64,000 nt of DNA from Linnemannia elongata (GCA_036320915.1 JAXBDG010000011.1:1262501-1326500), one strand, 5' to 3'. Counted from the stretch's first letter, positions 35,949 through 49,064 are shown. Numbers and translations are program-made. The notes: generated by a model not told the origin, from the sequence alone.

Positions 35949-38900
35949 GTCGATAATGATAGGAGACAGGCATCCTTCTTCCTTCCTCTGTTCTTTCTTT
36001 CCTTTCGTCCTTCCTTCCTCGGCTTCATTTCCCCCCTTTCCTGCTTTCCTGAATGTGCTCGTCCTTCACTTCCCTGTTGTTCATATTCCCTGCTGGCAAA
36101 AAAAAGGGACAAAAGAATATCAACCCAAAAAAAAAGGGCATAATGCACATGCAGATGGTGCACCCGCATATCCCTCCTCCTTCTTCCTTCTCTCTCCATC
36201 TCTTCCTTCCTTCTTGTATTTCTTCGTCTCTCCTTGTTAGTCGTCTCTCCTCCTCCTGCTTCCTTCTACAAACCACCGCAACCTTCGCCTCCTACTCTTC
36301 ATCCTGCAACCACCTGGACTCCCTTTTTTGGGTTATTTTTCCTTCACAGGGTGCATATGGATATAGCCAGGGCGGGACTCAATCATCCAATCGTCCACAC
36401 CCAACATCGCCCTGTGTCTGGGGATGAAATGAGAAGAGAAAGAAAAAAAAAGAATAAAGGAAAGAAACACAGACAAAGAGGAAAGGGAATGTCATCCTCG
36501 CTTGTATAGTTCATCGCTTTTGTTGTTGTAGTTGTTGTGTACAATAATTATACATGTTTGTTTTGTCCGCATATCCTGATCGCTCTTGAGTTGGAAGTAC
36601 CAATGGCAGGCTCAGAGGTGAATGGCGACATGGCCAAGGCAGGGCAGGTAGGGGTAAGAGAAAAGTGCGATCTGTGTCCCGTTGTTTCATTCCTTTTCCT
36701 TTCACTTACCCCCCCTTTTTTGTGTAAGTGCATGGGGCGGTGGGGGAAGAAGGAAGGGTGCTTGGTCCTTTGCGGTGCGGTTCAAATTACCTTGCGTAGA
36801 GGGCGTAGTAGGGGGAGGACAGCGAATGGGCGGGGAGGTAGTTAAAGTGCAGTGTGGGGTCGGGTTTGCGGGATTGTTGTTTGTGTATATGTGTGTGTGT
36901 GTGTGTGTGTGAGTGTTGTGTAGGTGTGAGTATGTGTATGTGTATGTGTATGAGTGTGCAGGGGTAAGGATAAAGGGGAGAGAGGGACGGTGGTTGTGGA
37001 GAAATGAATAGGATTGATTTTCTTAAAGAGAAGGTTGGAGAAGGGAGAGAGAGGGAAAGGGAAAGGGAAAGGGTCTTTTAGAGAATGGGTGGAGCGGACT
37101 GAGTTGAGTGGGATGGGCTGGTCAGTGGATAATGAAAGGAAGGAAGGAAGGAAGGAAGAAGAGGGCGAAGTGTTGACAAAGAAAGGGAAAGTGGGGTATT
37201 AAAATGAAAAGGTGAAAGAAAGGAAAGAAGTGAGAGAGAGAGAAGAGGAAGAGAGCGAAAGGGAGTAAGAAAAAGAAAGAAGGAAGAAGAAAGGCAGAGA
37301 AAGGAATGGGGTGATAAATAAAAGAAAGACAGAAAAAAGAACAGACACTCACAAAGGGCTGAAATATGAAGAACAGGAATGGAGCAAGAGAGATGGATAG
37401 GTGGGGGAAGAGAGGAAGAGAGAGAGAGAGAGAGAGAGAGAGATGGGAGCTGCTCCCTGTCAATTCATTCACTCAGATCCATCCATTCATTCTTCTCAAA
37501 ATTTCATTCCTTTTCTACGCCGATACATACAGATAAAGATACAACCCATGGATCAACTGTCATCCACAATGAGACACACGCACATCGATACGTACCATTG
37601 GCAGAAAAAAAAAACACACAGATCGTCGCATGGCATGGCCCCTGACCAAGGGCTAAAACGGTCCATGGCCGATGGGTGATGGCAAAGGACAGCATGTGGA
37701 CAATTGCCGAGGGATCGAAAAAGGGACTCGATCTCGATACTATGGACGGGGACAAAAGGCGGACATGGGATGGGAGCCGCTCTTTCTAGCTCTCTCGTTG
37801 CCATTCTGTCTTGTCTGATTGGAGTCGTCTCATTTTTTTGTCCGCTTCTAGCCGCTCCTGGCTGTTTGGCGGGCGGGACAATCAGAAAGAGAACCTTGTC
37901 TTTCCTCCAAGTACCTGTACTCTCTCGCATCTATCTATGCTCCTTGATCCAATGCATGGACTGGTGAACTCTCTTCTCTTTCTTTTATTTTTTTTCTTCC
38001 AGTACCCCATTCATTTCCTCCGCGCATCCATTTCGTCCTCTTTCCCTCTTCTTTCTTCTCCAAGTTTCTCATTTACCCTATCCCGCTTAACTCTTCGTCC
38101 TCGACCCCCCTCCCCCCTTTCCTTCTTGCTCGCCCTAACCATTGATTCCTCAACCGTCGCACCATAAATCGGCGGCATGTTCAGTTCATTTTGGGATGCA
38201 CAAAAGTAGGAACCAAACAAAGCAACAACAAAAATAAACCTTGTCGACCCCTTTTCTGCCCCCTAACGGTTCATCCCCTTTCTCGGAACACATATCTCTT
38301 TGTAGGACGATAACCAAACCCCACTGCACAGAAAAAATGGAAAAGGAGATGGAGAAGAGAGCCATGAGGGACAGTAACAAGATGGCCGAGGTTGTCCAAG
38401 CTGTGTTTAACTCTCTTTCGCTCATTTATTTTTCCTCGCCTCATGGTCTCCACGATACCATGATCAGATGTTTGATACATACCTTGTTTAGGCGGGCGTC
38501 CAAAAGCCAGCGCAATGAGAGTGAGGAAAGGGATAGAAAGAGAGACAGAAGAGAGAGAGAGAGAGAGGCCCAACGGCAGTAAATCGAATGGCAGCCTATC
38601 ATCGGACATCTATCTGAAGCATTGGTCGGATATCCGATTCTTGTTTGTGCAAACAGAAAACAAATGACCTTTGGCTAAAGTTCTACTTTCTGTGCAAGCC
38701 TTCCTGTGTATTGTGGTTTTTTTTTCTTGCCTTGTCTTCTTCCCAATGCACCACTCCTGATTGTTTTCACTCTCTGCATTTTTTTTTCCAGCCGAGGAGC
38801 ACAGCCTGAGGAAGTCAACATCCGGGGGCTGGATCTTTGAGAAGAATTGGGATAAAAGAACGCAGCTGTGAATGCAAACCTGCCGAATCATGCAAAGAAT

Positions 38901-40380
38901 GTCAAGGGTGGTGAGGAGGAAGTACTGTCTACAGGGCGATGTATGTGTCGAAAAGGGACCCACGACAGGACTAAGGTCGACGACACCAAACAAACATACA
39001 AAGTGAGAGTGAGCGAGTAAGAAAAATAAGCAGACATAGTACGAAGGTGTACAGAGTGAGCCAACAACTTACAAACAACAACAAAGGAAAGAAAGCATCG
39101 GCTGTTGGGAGGAGAGAGAGCAAAAAGAGAGAGAAGTGAACACAAGGAATAAGATCTGGCAGAGGGGATAGCATATGCATTCGTTGTGTAACATAACAAA
39201 CAAGCAACCTCTTTTTGTTTGTTTTCTTCTTTTTTGTTTTTTTTCTTCCCGCACAAATTCATGCATGAAGTCCAGTCCCACATTCCTGCTTGCGGCTCTC
39301 TTTCTCTCTCTTTCGTCCTTTGGGTCGACAAGGACCAATAGGTCCCAGACCCGCCTCTGATCATCCTTTCCCGCTGTCCCTTCTCTCCTTTCTTCGTCTT
39401 CATTCGTTCGCCCACTCCTACATTTGGTACATATTCCTCTCTCCTTTCCCCCCGTTCCTCTTCCATTATTTATTCCCAGGCCTTTTTCCTTTGCATTCCT
39501 GTTTACTTCTGTAGCCCGCCTTTGTTGTTGTTGTTGTTGTTTCTGATAGTCACTCACGATAATAAAAAAAAAATAGACAGATAGCTCTATCAACCCCATG
39601 AGCATGAGTACCTTGTCCTAACCTTGTTTGTCATGTTTTAGCAGTTGTATTAATTGTGAGTGGACTTGACGTTCTATGTTTAACAGTCTGCCCTGACTGC
39701 CCAAGGCCAATGGGCCCTCTCCCTTCCCCATCATCAATGCTCAATGGACAGAGAGAGAAGGGGAGAGACGGTCTTTGGAATGCTCATTGTGCTCTTTTTA
39801 CAACAAAAAAAAAAGAGGTGGATGGTTTTCATTTCCCAGACAAAAAAGAAAAGGCTCTCGACCATGGGTACACAATCTTTTTTTTTTTCTGAAGGTGTTT
39901 GTGTTGCTGTTTGTTTAACCTAATCCAATGAGAATTGTTACATTGCGGAATGATGTCCTTCCCTCCCAAGACTGCGGAACTTTTCTTGTCCTTCCCCCCT
40001 TTTGTGCCCTTTTTTCCATTATGCAAGTTGAGGCGAACTTGGTGAACAGCATTAAAAAAGAAGCCAACGTGCTTAGCAAAAAAAAACAGACGACGACGCG
40101 ACGGACTCTGATAGGACGAACGCGAGAACCGGACGGGGATCTATCTGAGACTCAAATAGGAGCAAATCAACTGAGACACGGTTCCCAGCGGATCCCTCTT
40201 TTTCTTCTTATAGTCCCATGGCAGCCGGGTGCCCAATTTTTTTCTTTTCTCTGTCTCGAACGCTTGTTCGCTTTTCTCTTTGTTGATTCCCTCTTCCTCG
40301 TACACTACCACACCCTCATTTCTATTTCTACTACTTTGTTATTCATACTACTCCTCCACACATCTCATAATACCATACAT

Positions 40381-42816
40381 ATGTCTTCCTTTGGTAAACG
40401 CGCCGGAAAGTTCTTTAGCAAAGTCGCTCGAGGTAAGCATCGACAATCACAACAAACAATCACTATGTGACGTGTATTGCTATCAAATCGAAAGAAGCCC
40501 TTTATTGAATCAACCTGTTGACCCTCACTCACTCCTACGATCCGCACTGGATGATTAGAGCTTGCTGACAAGGCAGCGCCCCAACAGCATCAAGAACAGC
40601 ACCAGGGGCAGCCTCATCACCCACAGGACCCTCAGCCTCAAGGAAACCATGGGAACTCTTTCCAGCAGTAAGTTAGATATTGGGCTCTCTCGATGGTAAC
40701 TATTACTATTGTTCAACAAGAGCGAGTAACCATAATATCTTCTTGTTCGATGTAGACCATTCGAGGCCCCTCCACTAGACAACCACTTTGTCGAAGTTCA
40801 GCCGCCTCAGCAACCAACAAATACCTTCACAGCCGATGGCACACTGGAAGCGTTGAAGCTCCCGGACGAACACCACAACTCCATTCCCGATTTTTCACGG
40901 GTAGGCTATCGAGAGGGCCATGTCCGAATCCCCGTTGTCCCCATCAGTGTTATTGTCGAACCATCCAATAATGATACAATGGATGATACCGCCCGGATTC
41001 AATCTGCGATCGATCAAGTCTCCGCTCAACCTCTGGAGCCCACTGGAGAGGACGGAGCCGCTGTGAGGGGAGCCGTGCTCTTGAAGGCTGGAGTCTACCG
41101 AGTCGCAGGTGCCCTGATCATTCATGCCTCGGGCGTGGTCCTTCGGGGCGAAGGTCAAGACGAGGCAGGGACTATTGTTGTTGCCAGTGGTGCCATCCAA
41201 CGAGACTTTATCCTAGTCAACGGCATGCTGAGTTCTGACATGGGCACTGTGGAGAAGCAGCAGGCACTTGCGAAGTCAAAAGAGATGATGCCGACCAACG
41301 GATACAAGAGTTCAAAGAAACCGACAACTCTAACTATGTCCGGTGTATATGTTCCGGTTGGCGAAACGCATATCCCTGTAGAGAGTATCGAAGGATTCAA
41401 CATCGGCGAGCGCATTGTGGTATGTATTTGTGCATTTGATTTATTCAAGTCGACCATAGCATATTTCCATTCGATCTAGAATTGAAACTAATACCCTTTC
41501 ATTTTGACATATACTAGATCGAGCGCCCCGGATCGGACGAGTGGATCAATGACATTGGCATGGACAGCCTTCCACCGAGACCGGACAGTGCAGCTTCTGT
41601 TCAATGGAAGAAGGAGACATTCACATTCAAGTTTGAGCGCACCATTCTTGGGATCGACGACGTAACAAGCTCGCTCATCATTGACATTCCGATGGTGATG
41701 AGTCTGGACCCTAAGTATCCTCCCGCCAAGGTCTATGGGCTAATTTATAAAAACCCGATGATTTCCGATGTTGGCGTTGAGAACATGCGCCTCGTGAGCG
41801 AATGCGATCCAGTCAACAGTGAAGACGAGTCTCATGGGTGGTATGCAGTGGTGATGGACAACACACTCCATGGGTGGGTCGCAGATGTGACGACGATGCA
41901 CTTTGTAAGCGGGATCTTTGCCTCGACCTGGTCGCGGTATATCACAATCCAGGACTGTTCTGTGCTCGATCCAGTCTCCAAGCCCACCGAGGGTGGTCGG
42001 CGCTACCAGTTGTGTCTGAATGGACAGATGGGACTTGTCAAAAGATGCTTCACCAATAATGCCCGCCATGACTTTATTACCCTTGCACGTTGTTGCGGTA
42101 AGGATTTGTGTTCACTTAATTCTATCTCAGCATGTCCATCTATTTTTTTTTCTTTCTGTGTTTGCTGATGCTATTATTAATTTGTCCCTCGTGGCAAAAC
42201 AATTGCTCACCATTTTGGTCAACTATTTGCCCTCCTTTTTACTGCTGTGATTCATAGGCCCTAACGTGTTTGTTGACTCGACAGGGGTGGATGGCAACAA
42301 CGATACTGGTCCACACGAGAGGTGGGCTATGGGCACCCTGTACGACAACATCACCTGCAATACCATTAATGTCCGCCAACGCCTCTGGAAAGGGTCTGGT
42401 CAGGGATGGTCTGGTAAGTTTTCCCGCATCTCGTGTTGGTAAGCAAATCAGCACGTTGGGCCCTACCTACTCTTAGATCTCTCTCTCATAACCATACAAC
42501 CTTTTATTTTGTTTGTCATCGTACCATCGATATGATAGGTGCGTACCAAGTAGTGTATAATTGCACAGCCAACAGCAGTAACAGTTGTTTTCAGGATGCC
42601 CCTGGCTCGACCAATTGGATCATTGGCTTCAAGGGAGGACAGACGGAGCAGCCTGAGTTTGCGGCCCAGTCGACACAGGTCAGGGCTGCAAATGCCACAG
42701 TGGAGCCTCGCAGTCTCTACTGGGCGCAGTTAGTAGCTCGGGTGGGCGATGCCCAATTGGTAGAGAACAGAGTCGGTGAGGCTGGTAGTTTTGGTGACGT
42801 CATGCATTTTTTTTGA
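40381..42816 (+). CDS. Pectate-lyase-like right-handed beta-helix protein
   Basis: Six exons: 40381-40432, 40559-40667, 40756-41419, 41518-42097, 42258-42413 and 42539-42816, giving 612 aa. From about residue 99 the sequence has the start typical of pectate-lyase-superfamily beta-helix proteins (DFSRVGYREG, then DDTARIQSAIDQVSA, GAVLLKAGVYRVAGALIIHASGVVLRGEG). The N/G/V-rich coils that follow are consistent with stacked helix turns (WVADVTTMHFVSGIF, CFTNNARHDFITLARCCG). Catalytic residues cannot be assigned, and the substrate is presumably a polysaccharide (inference). The first 20 residues are basic and amphipathic (MSSFGKRAGKFFSKVARG) rather than a cleavable signal peptide, followed by a Q/H/P-rich linker. 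The frame is open upstream to 39928, but that part is translated leader, so I use the ATG at 40381. The stop is 90 bp before the Prp6 start. Confidence 0.8.
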
Positions 42817-42906
42817 AATCAACGCCCCCAATTTCTGAATAAAAGTGCTGCACCTTCTGAGAGGTAATCGTTTTCCCCTTCAACTCCATTTCTCACCAAG
42901 GACACT

Positions 42907-45900
42907 ATGTTTGGCGCAACCAAGGACTTTCTGGGAAAACCAGCTCCACCAGGATACATTGCCGGTCTTGGTAGAGGGTACGCATCGACATTGCAGGACC
43001 CAGTCTTTGCTTATTATTGGATGACATTCGACTTTTGATTGCGGGACATGTCTGCATTGAACTAATCGATCGTTTTTCTTTGTGTCCTTCTTGTTCGTGT
43101 TGAACCTGATAGTGCTACTGGATTCACCACTCGGTCTGATATCGGACCTGCTCGCGAGGGACCCACTGAAGCGTAAGTGTACATTCCCGTTCACTATATC
43201 ATTGTTATCGGGGCATCAGGTTAGCAATCAAAACATTGCACTCAACCTTTTCCCACACCTTTTCTTCTTCGTAGTGATATCGCTAAACTTCAAGAGCAGG
43301 CAAGGAGGAAAGCTGCGGAAGATGGAGACGATGATGAGCGCTTTCAGGACCCCGACAACGAGACGGGACTGTTCAACACTGCTCCTTACGAGGCTGATGA
43401 TGAGGAGGCGGATCAAATCTACGATGCTATTGACGCCAAACTAGACGAGAGACGGAAAGCCAGAAGGTGACCATGAGACCATGCACGCAGACTGTTATAT
43501 ATATATCCTGTCATGCCAGAAACTTTTTAGAACGAGTTGCTTACTAATCATCGCTTTTACACAATTATTCAACAATGCAATAGAGAGGCGCGTGAAAAGG
43601 AGGAGGAGGAAAGGATAAACAAGGAGCGGCCTAGGATTCAGGATCAGTTTGCAGACTTGAAGCGTGGACTGAACACCGTATCGATGGAAGAGTGGGAGAA
43701 TCTGCCCGATGTTGGAAACATTGCCGGAAAGAACCGCAAGAAGGCCAATTTGAGAGACAAGTTCGCACCTGTACCAGATTCGTTGCTCCCCAGAGCTCAG
43801 GAGGAAATGGCCACCAGCCTGGACGCACAGGTAAAGCCATCAATAGTATACTCGGTTTGTTATATCGGTAATTTTATATTCTCATGCATTTGTTTTCTAA
43901 CATTGAATTTGAATATGCATCCTATAACCTAATAGCCCAATGGACTTGCAACACCTGCGCCATCGATGACGAACTTTAGAGAGATTGGAGAGGCAAACAA
44001 ATCGGTTCTTGGATTGCGATTGGATCGAATGGCCGACTCTGCTTCGGGACAGACAACTATCGACCCCAAGGGATACTTGACTGGACTTAACAGCGTTGTG
44101 GTGAAGAGTGAGGCCGAGATTGGAGATTTGAAGCGTGCTCGTCTGTTGTTAAAGTCCGTCATCACAACCAACCCTAAACACGCACCCGGATGGATCGCCG
44201 CAGCACGTCTGGAGGAGCACGCTGGTAAACTCACGGACGCACGTCAGATTATCGACAAGGGCTGTCAGGAATGTCCCAAGGCCGAGGATATTTGGCTCGA
44301 GGCCGCACGACTGAACAACACCGACAACGCCAAGAAGATTCTCGCCAACGCCGTCAAACAGGTCCCTCAGTCAGTCAAGATCTGGGTCCAAGCAGCACAG
44401 CTCGAAACTGTCCCTAAAGCCAAAAAGACTGTTATTCGACGCGCTCTGGACTATGTTCCCAACTCGATCAAGCTCTGGAAAACCGCCATTGAACTGGAAG
44501 ACGACCCCAACAATGCCCGTATTTTACTTGCACGCGCCGTCGAGTTGGTGCCACTTTCAGTGGAGCTCTGGATCGCCCTCGCCAAACTGGAAACCTACCA
44601 AAATGCGCAAAAGGTGCTGAACAAAGCTCGTGAGAATATTCCAACATCACACGAGATCTGGATTGCTGCGTTCTGTCTGCAGGAAGCCAACGGGAAGCCT
44701 GTGGAGCGTCTTGTGGTTGGAGCGGTCAAGACATTGTCTATGAAGGAGTCGGCACTGAGCCGCGATCAGTGGTTGGAGGAAGCAGAGAAATGCGAGAAGA
44801 ACGGATTTATCAACACTTGCCAGGCTATTGTCGGGGCTACGATCGCTATGGGCATTGAGGAGGCTGATTTGAAGTCAACGTGGATGGATGACGCTGATGG
44901 TGCTATTGGTCGCCAGTCCTTTGGAACCGCCCGCGCTATATATGCACACGCGCTCAAGACCTTCCCGGCTAAAAAGTCGATCTGGAGGCGAGCAGCACTT
45001 CTGGAGAAGGCGCATGGTACTCGTGAGTCATTGGAAGAGCTCCTCGTCCGCGCTGTCAAATTCTGTCCTCACGCCGAGTTCTTGTGGCTCATGGGTGCCA
45101 AGGAGAAGTGGATTGGAGTAAGTTTTCAATTACTTTTGCATCGCCAAGGATTGGTATGTCATACATTTGAGAACTTTCGATGAGGTTGACTAACAAACAT
45201 TCTTTCATTTTATTTCATTGACTAAACAGGGGGATGTTCCTGGAGCTCGTGTTGTGTTGGGTGCGGCCTTTGAAGCAAACCCCAACAGCGAAGCAATCTG
45301 GCTGGCTGCAGTCAAGCTGGAGGCCGAGAACGGCGAGCATGGACGTGCAGAGAAATTGTTGTCCCAGGCTCGAGAGAAGGCAGATACCATGAAGGTGTGG
45401 ATGAAGTCGGCAGTGCTTGAGCGTCAGTTGGGCAAGATTTCGGAAGCACTGCAGCTGCTGGACCAAGGTTTGGCCAAATACCCTACTGCTGATAAACTGT
45501 GGATGATCCGCGGCCAAATTTTGACAGACCGAGGCGACAATCAGCAGGCGAGAGAGAACTATATCAAGGCGGTCAAGTTTTGTCCAAAGTCCGTACCGCT
45601 GTGGATCCTTTATTCAAGACTGGAGGAGAGGGCTGGACTGCAGACGAAGGCAAGAGCTCTGCTTGACAGGGCGCGCCTGCTCAACCCCAAGACACCTGAG
45701 TTATGGTAAGACCCTCTTTCATTCAAATGCGCCACAGTTGTCTTTTGTTTCTTTGTCAGACGCAGTGTGTATTGAACTGATGGCTTGTGCAAAAATTATT
45801 GCTGACATTTCCCTTACTAATGGTACCCACTATTGAATTTCTTGTGTGACATTTAATAGGCTGGAGTCTGTCAGGATCGAGTTGCGGGGAAACAATGCCA

Positions 45901-46352
45901 ACTTTGCCAAAACACAGATGGCCAAGGCACTGCAGGAGTGTCCTTCTTCAGGTCTGCTTTGGTCCGAATCGGTCTGGTTGGAGACGAGGGCACAGCGCAA
46001 GGGCAAGATCGTTGATGCACTGAAAAAGTCAGAAAACTCGGTATATGTCATCGTCACGGCAGCACGTTTGTTCTGGTCCGACCGTCAGGTGGAGAAGGCA
46101 CGGTCATGGTTTCTGAAGGCAGAAAAGTCAGATTCGGATCTAGGGGATGCGTGGGCATGGCACTACAAGTTTGAGGTCGAGCACGGCGACGAGGCAAGGA
46201 AGAAGGAGCTGGCGATGAGGTGCAAGGCGGCCGAACCACGGCACGGCGAGTACTGGCAGGCGGTGGCCAAGGACCTGAAGAACGCCGGAAAGCCACTAGA
46301 CGAGATTCTTATTCTGGTCGCAGCGTCCCTGCCGTCGAATGTCGTCGCATAG
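42907..46352 (+). CDS. PRP6: Pre-mRNA splicing factor Prp6 (U5/tri-snRNP)
   Basis: Seven exons: 42907-42977, 43113-43172, 43275-43466, 43584-43830, 43936-45117, 45230-45705 and 45860-46352, giving 906 aa, close to human PRPF6 (941) and yeast Prp6 (899). The N-terminal PRP1_N domain is clear (DFLGKPAPPGYIAGLGRGATGF, then FNTAPYEADDEEADQIYDAID and ERRKARR). The rest is an array of half-a-TPR (HAT) repeats of the form W..AA.LE....NA/KK.IL..A....P.S..IW, running to the C-terminus. The protein bridges U5 and U4/U6 in the tri-snRNP in the nucleus. The short first exons (71 and 60 nt) carry the most conserved N-terminal motif. The G6PD gene follows 196 bp downstream in the same orientation. No frame defect was seen. 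Confidence 0.96.
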
Positions 46353-46427
46353 AAAAATCGCACTCTGTTGACGTGCGTCTTATTAAACATTATCATCGTT
46401 AGCATATCATCGCGCTTCTTGTGGACA

Positions 46428-46435
46428 TATAAATA
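46428..46435 (+). promoter_or_regulatory. TATA box of the G6PD gene
   Basis: TATAAATA about 120 bp upstream of the G6PD start, followed by a CTTCTCTTCTCTT-type pyrimidine leader. It lies inside the 196 bp gap after the Prp6 stop, so the two genes have separate promoters despite tight spacing. Confidence 0.65.
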
Positions 46436-46548
46436 GAGGGCGTGTGCCCACCCTTTTGCATTCATCACCTTCTCTTCTCTTCTCTTTTCTTCATTCCTCA
46501 TTCCCACTTACACATCCCCTCTCTGCCCACAACTCATTCCCGACCACC

Positions 46549-48861
46549 ATGTCCAACTCTACCACCCCCAAAGACTCCAAGCACCTTTACACCGTCATCG
46601 GTCAGTACTCTATTTATCCCCCCTGCATATCACTGCCCTTGTTTGCCATCCTTGTCCTACTCCGAGTCCGAGTACGATGTTCTGACGCGTCCATTAACTA
46701 AAATATCGTCGATTATCACTCCGCCTTGTCACTCTTAGTCCTTGGTGCATCGGGTGACCTTGCCAAGAAAAAGACCTTCCCTGCGCTCTTTGGGCTCTAC
46801 AAGAACAAGTATCTCGACCAAAACACCCACATCATCGGCTATGCACGCACTAAGATGGACCAGGCCACCTTTGAGGGCCACGTCTCCAAGTACATCAAGA
46901 TCAAGACCGAGGCAGACAAGGTCGCGCTGCAACAGTTTCTCAAGCTGTGTTCGTACCAGGATGGTCAGTACGACCAAGACAAGGATTTCCAAAACCTCGA
47001 AAAGCACATTGTCGAGGTCGAGAAGGCGTCCGGATCGACTGCACGTCTGTTCTATATGGCTTTGCCTCCCTCGGTGTTCATCCCTGTCGCGACTAGTCTG
47101 AAGAGAAACAACTACCATAGCTTCGAGAAGGATGGTATCCTAACCAGGTTGATTGTTGAGAAGCCCTTTGGCATGGACCTCGAGAGCTCGCGCAAGTTGG
47201 GTCGGGAGTTGGGCGCGTTGTTCAACGAGGACGAGGCAAGTTATCCTTCCGTCTATTGTCTTTCAGCTGTTTGCTCTGACTTGTTTTGGTTCCTTTTCCG
47301 TGGATATTTCATTCGATTTCCCCGGTTTCTCACGCCAACGCCGTAATTTTCCCTTCTCTTATCTTTTCTGTCCGAAATTGCGCCCCACCTGTTCATCTTT
47401 CTTCTTTCTTTTCTTTTCTTTTCTTTTCTTTATTTCTCTATGTTTTCCCCTGCGTCCAAATGGTATCATTGGAAAATGAGAAAGAGGGAGGGGGCGAACA
47501 AGGTTATTAACTGTATATGACAATTAATACATCACAATAGATTTACCGCATCGATCACTATCTCGGCAAAGAGATGGTCAAGAACCTGATGATCTTGCGG
47601 TTTGCCAATGTCATCTTTGGATCGGTCTGGAACCGTCAAAGCATCGACAACGTCCAAATCACTTTTAAGGAGAAGATCGGTACCGAGGGTCGAGGCGGAT
47701 ACTTTGACGAGTTTGGCATCATTCGCGACGTGATGCAGAACCGTAAGTTTTATATTTTACCTTTGAAGGATGTGTTTCCCGTTATCTAAACATACGCAGC
47801 TGTTATGACGCGTTATTTCACATGAATTTTGTCCTCATTCGGCATTCGTTGTATTGTCTGGCTGTCTGATAGATTTATTGCAGATCTTGTCGTTGGTGGC
47901 GATGGAGCCCCCAGTGTCGTTGAGCGCCGAGGATGTCCGTGACGAAAAGGTAATGATCCAGATGCACTAAGAACAGCGAATGGAGTGGAGCGTGGACAGA
48001 CTAGCAGTGATTGACCGTCCTGGAACTCTAATCGCCGAGTGACGGAGTTATTGTGTTGCACTCACTGTCCCTAAAAATATCGTCATCAAAGGCCTCAAGT
48101 CGTCTAACATCGCTTATTCCTCCTCACCGATATATCAGGTCAAGGTGCTTCGCTTTATCCCACCCATCGTCAAGGAGAATGTCTTGTTGGGTCAGTACGG
48201 CAAGTCCGAAGACGGCAAGGAGCCTGGATACCTCGACGATAAGACAGTCCCACATGGAAGCAAGACACCAACGTATGCCGCCGCGACACTGTTCATCCAC
48301 AATGATCGATGGTCCGGTGTACCCTTCATGCTCAAGTGTGGCAAGGCTCTGGACCAGCAAAAGACCGAGATCCGTATCCAGTTCAAGGATGTCCCCGGCA
48401 ACCTGTTCACGGGCCTGTCGCGCAACGAGATTGTGATCCGTGTTCAGCCCAACGAGGCGGTCTATGTCAAAATGATGAACAAGGAGCCTGGTCTGGGCAT
48501 GAAGACTATTATCTCGGACCTGGATCTGTCGTACTCGAGCCGATTCAATGATTCGGTGATCCCTGAGGCGTACGAGTCGTTGATCCTGGACGCCCTGAAC
48601 GGAGACCACTCCAACTTTGTGCGCGATGATGAGTTGGATGCGGCTTGGAAGATCTTTACGCCTATCCTGAAGTCGATTGACCAGGGTGAGATTGATCCAA
48701 TCCCTTATGCCTATGGAAGCCGAGGACCCAAGGGTGTGGGAGAGTTTGTGGCCAAGCATGGATACACGCGCGGAGAGCAGGCGTATGTCTGGCCCTTGCA
48801 CTCTGAAGCTGGCAAGGATGCCGCTGGCAAAGACCAGCGGGTTGAGAAGAAGTCCAACTGA
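46549..48861 (+). CDS. ZWF1: Glucose-6-phosphate 1-dehydrogenase
   Basis: Five exons: 46549-46600, 46739-47235, 47541-47742, 47873-47949 and 48139-48861, giving 516 aa, the normal family length. It oxidises glucose 6-phosphate to 6-phosphogluconolactone with NADP+, the entry step of the oxidative pentose phosphate pathway in the cytosol. The NADP-binding [10 protein letters not shown] motif is at residues 20-29, and the substrate-binding signature RIDHYLGKE at 186-194. The family's general-base histidine lies in QNHLLQ (H251), and its codon is split by the third intron. [14 protein letters not shown] and the C-terminal domain follow. The second intron uses a GC donor (gcaagt), which is required to join DED to [16 protein letters not shown] box lies about 120 bp upstream. 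A polyadenylation-type AATAAA lies about 62 nt after the stop. Confidence 0.96.
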
Positions 48862-49064
48862 GGTTGTAATATATCAATTCGACATAGAAGGACCGCTGTG
48901 ACTGCGTTATTTGTCGAAAAGCAATAAAAAAGAAACGCTCAGTGCAGCAACATCAATTGCACTCTTCAACTCTCTCTCTGTCTCTCCTTCTCCACAAGAC
49001 ATCGCCGACAAACAAGCAACCAGCCCTTCATAAGACAACACATCAGCACAAGGAGCAAGAAACA

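Larger units (their letters stand above)
35104..40380. other. Gene-poor block 3
   Basis: No supported gene. 35104-35600 is purine-rich on the plus strand and is probably the leader and promoter of the minus-strand ORF ending at 34321. Plus-strand pyrimidine islands occur at 35970-36330, 37970-38160, 39240-39500 and 40195-40380; the last leads directly into the beta-helix gene. Purine-rich tracts (36980-37450) contain GA and GGAA repeats. A (GT)n-rich stretch lies at 36890-36960. Long open frames (for example minus 38888-39466) are compositionally biased and carry no recognisable domain. Confidence 0.55.

Noticed and set aside
39928..40380. N-terminal extension of the beta-helix protein to an upstream Met
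   Set aside because: The frame is open but translates C/T-rich leader into S/L/F/T runs; the ATG at 40381 follows the leader pattern of neighbouring genes.
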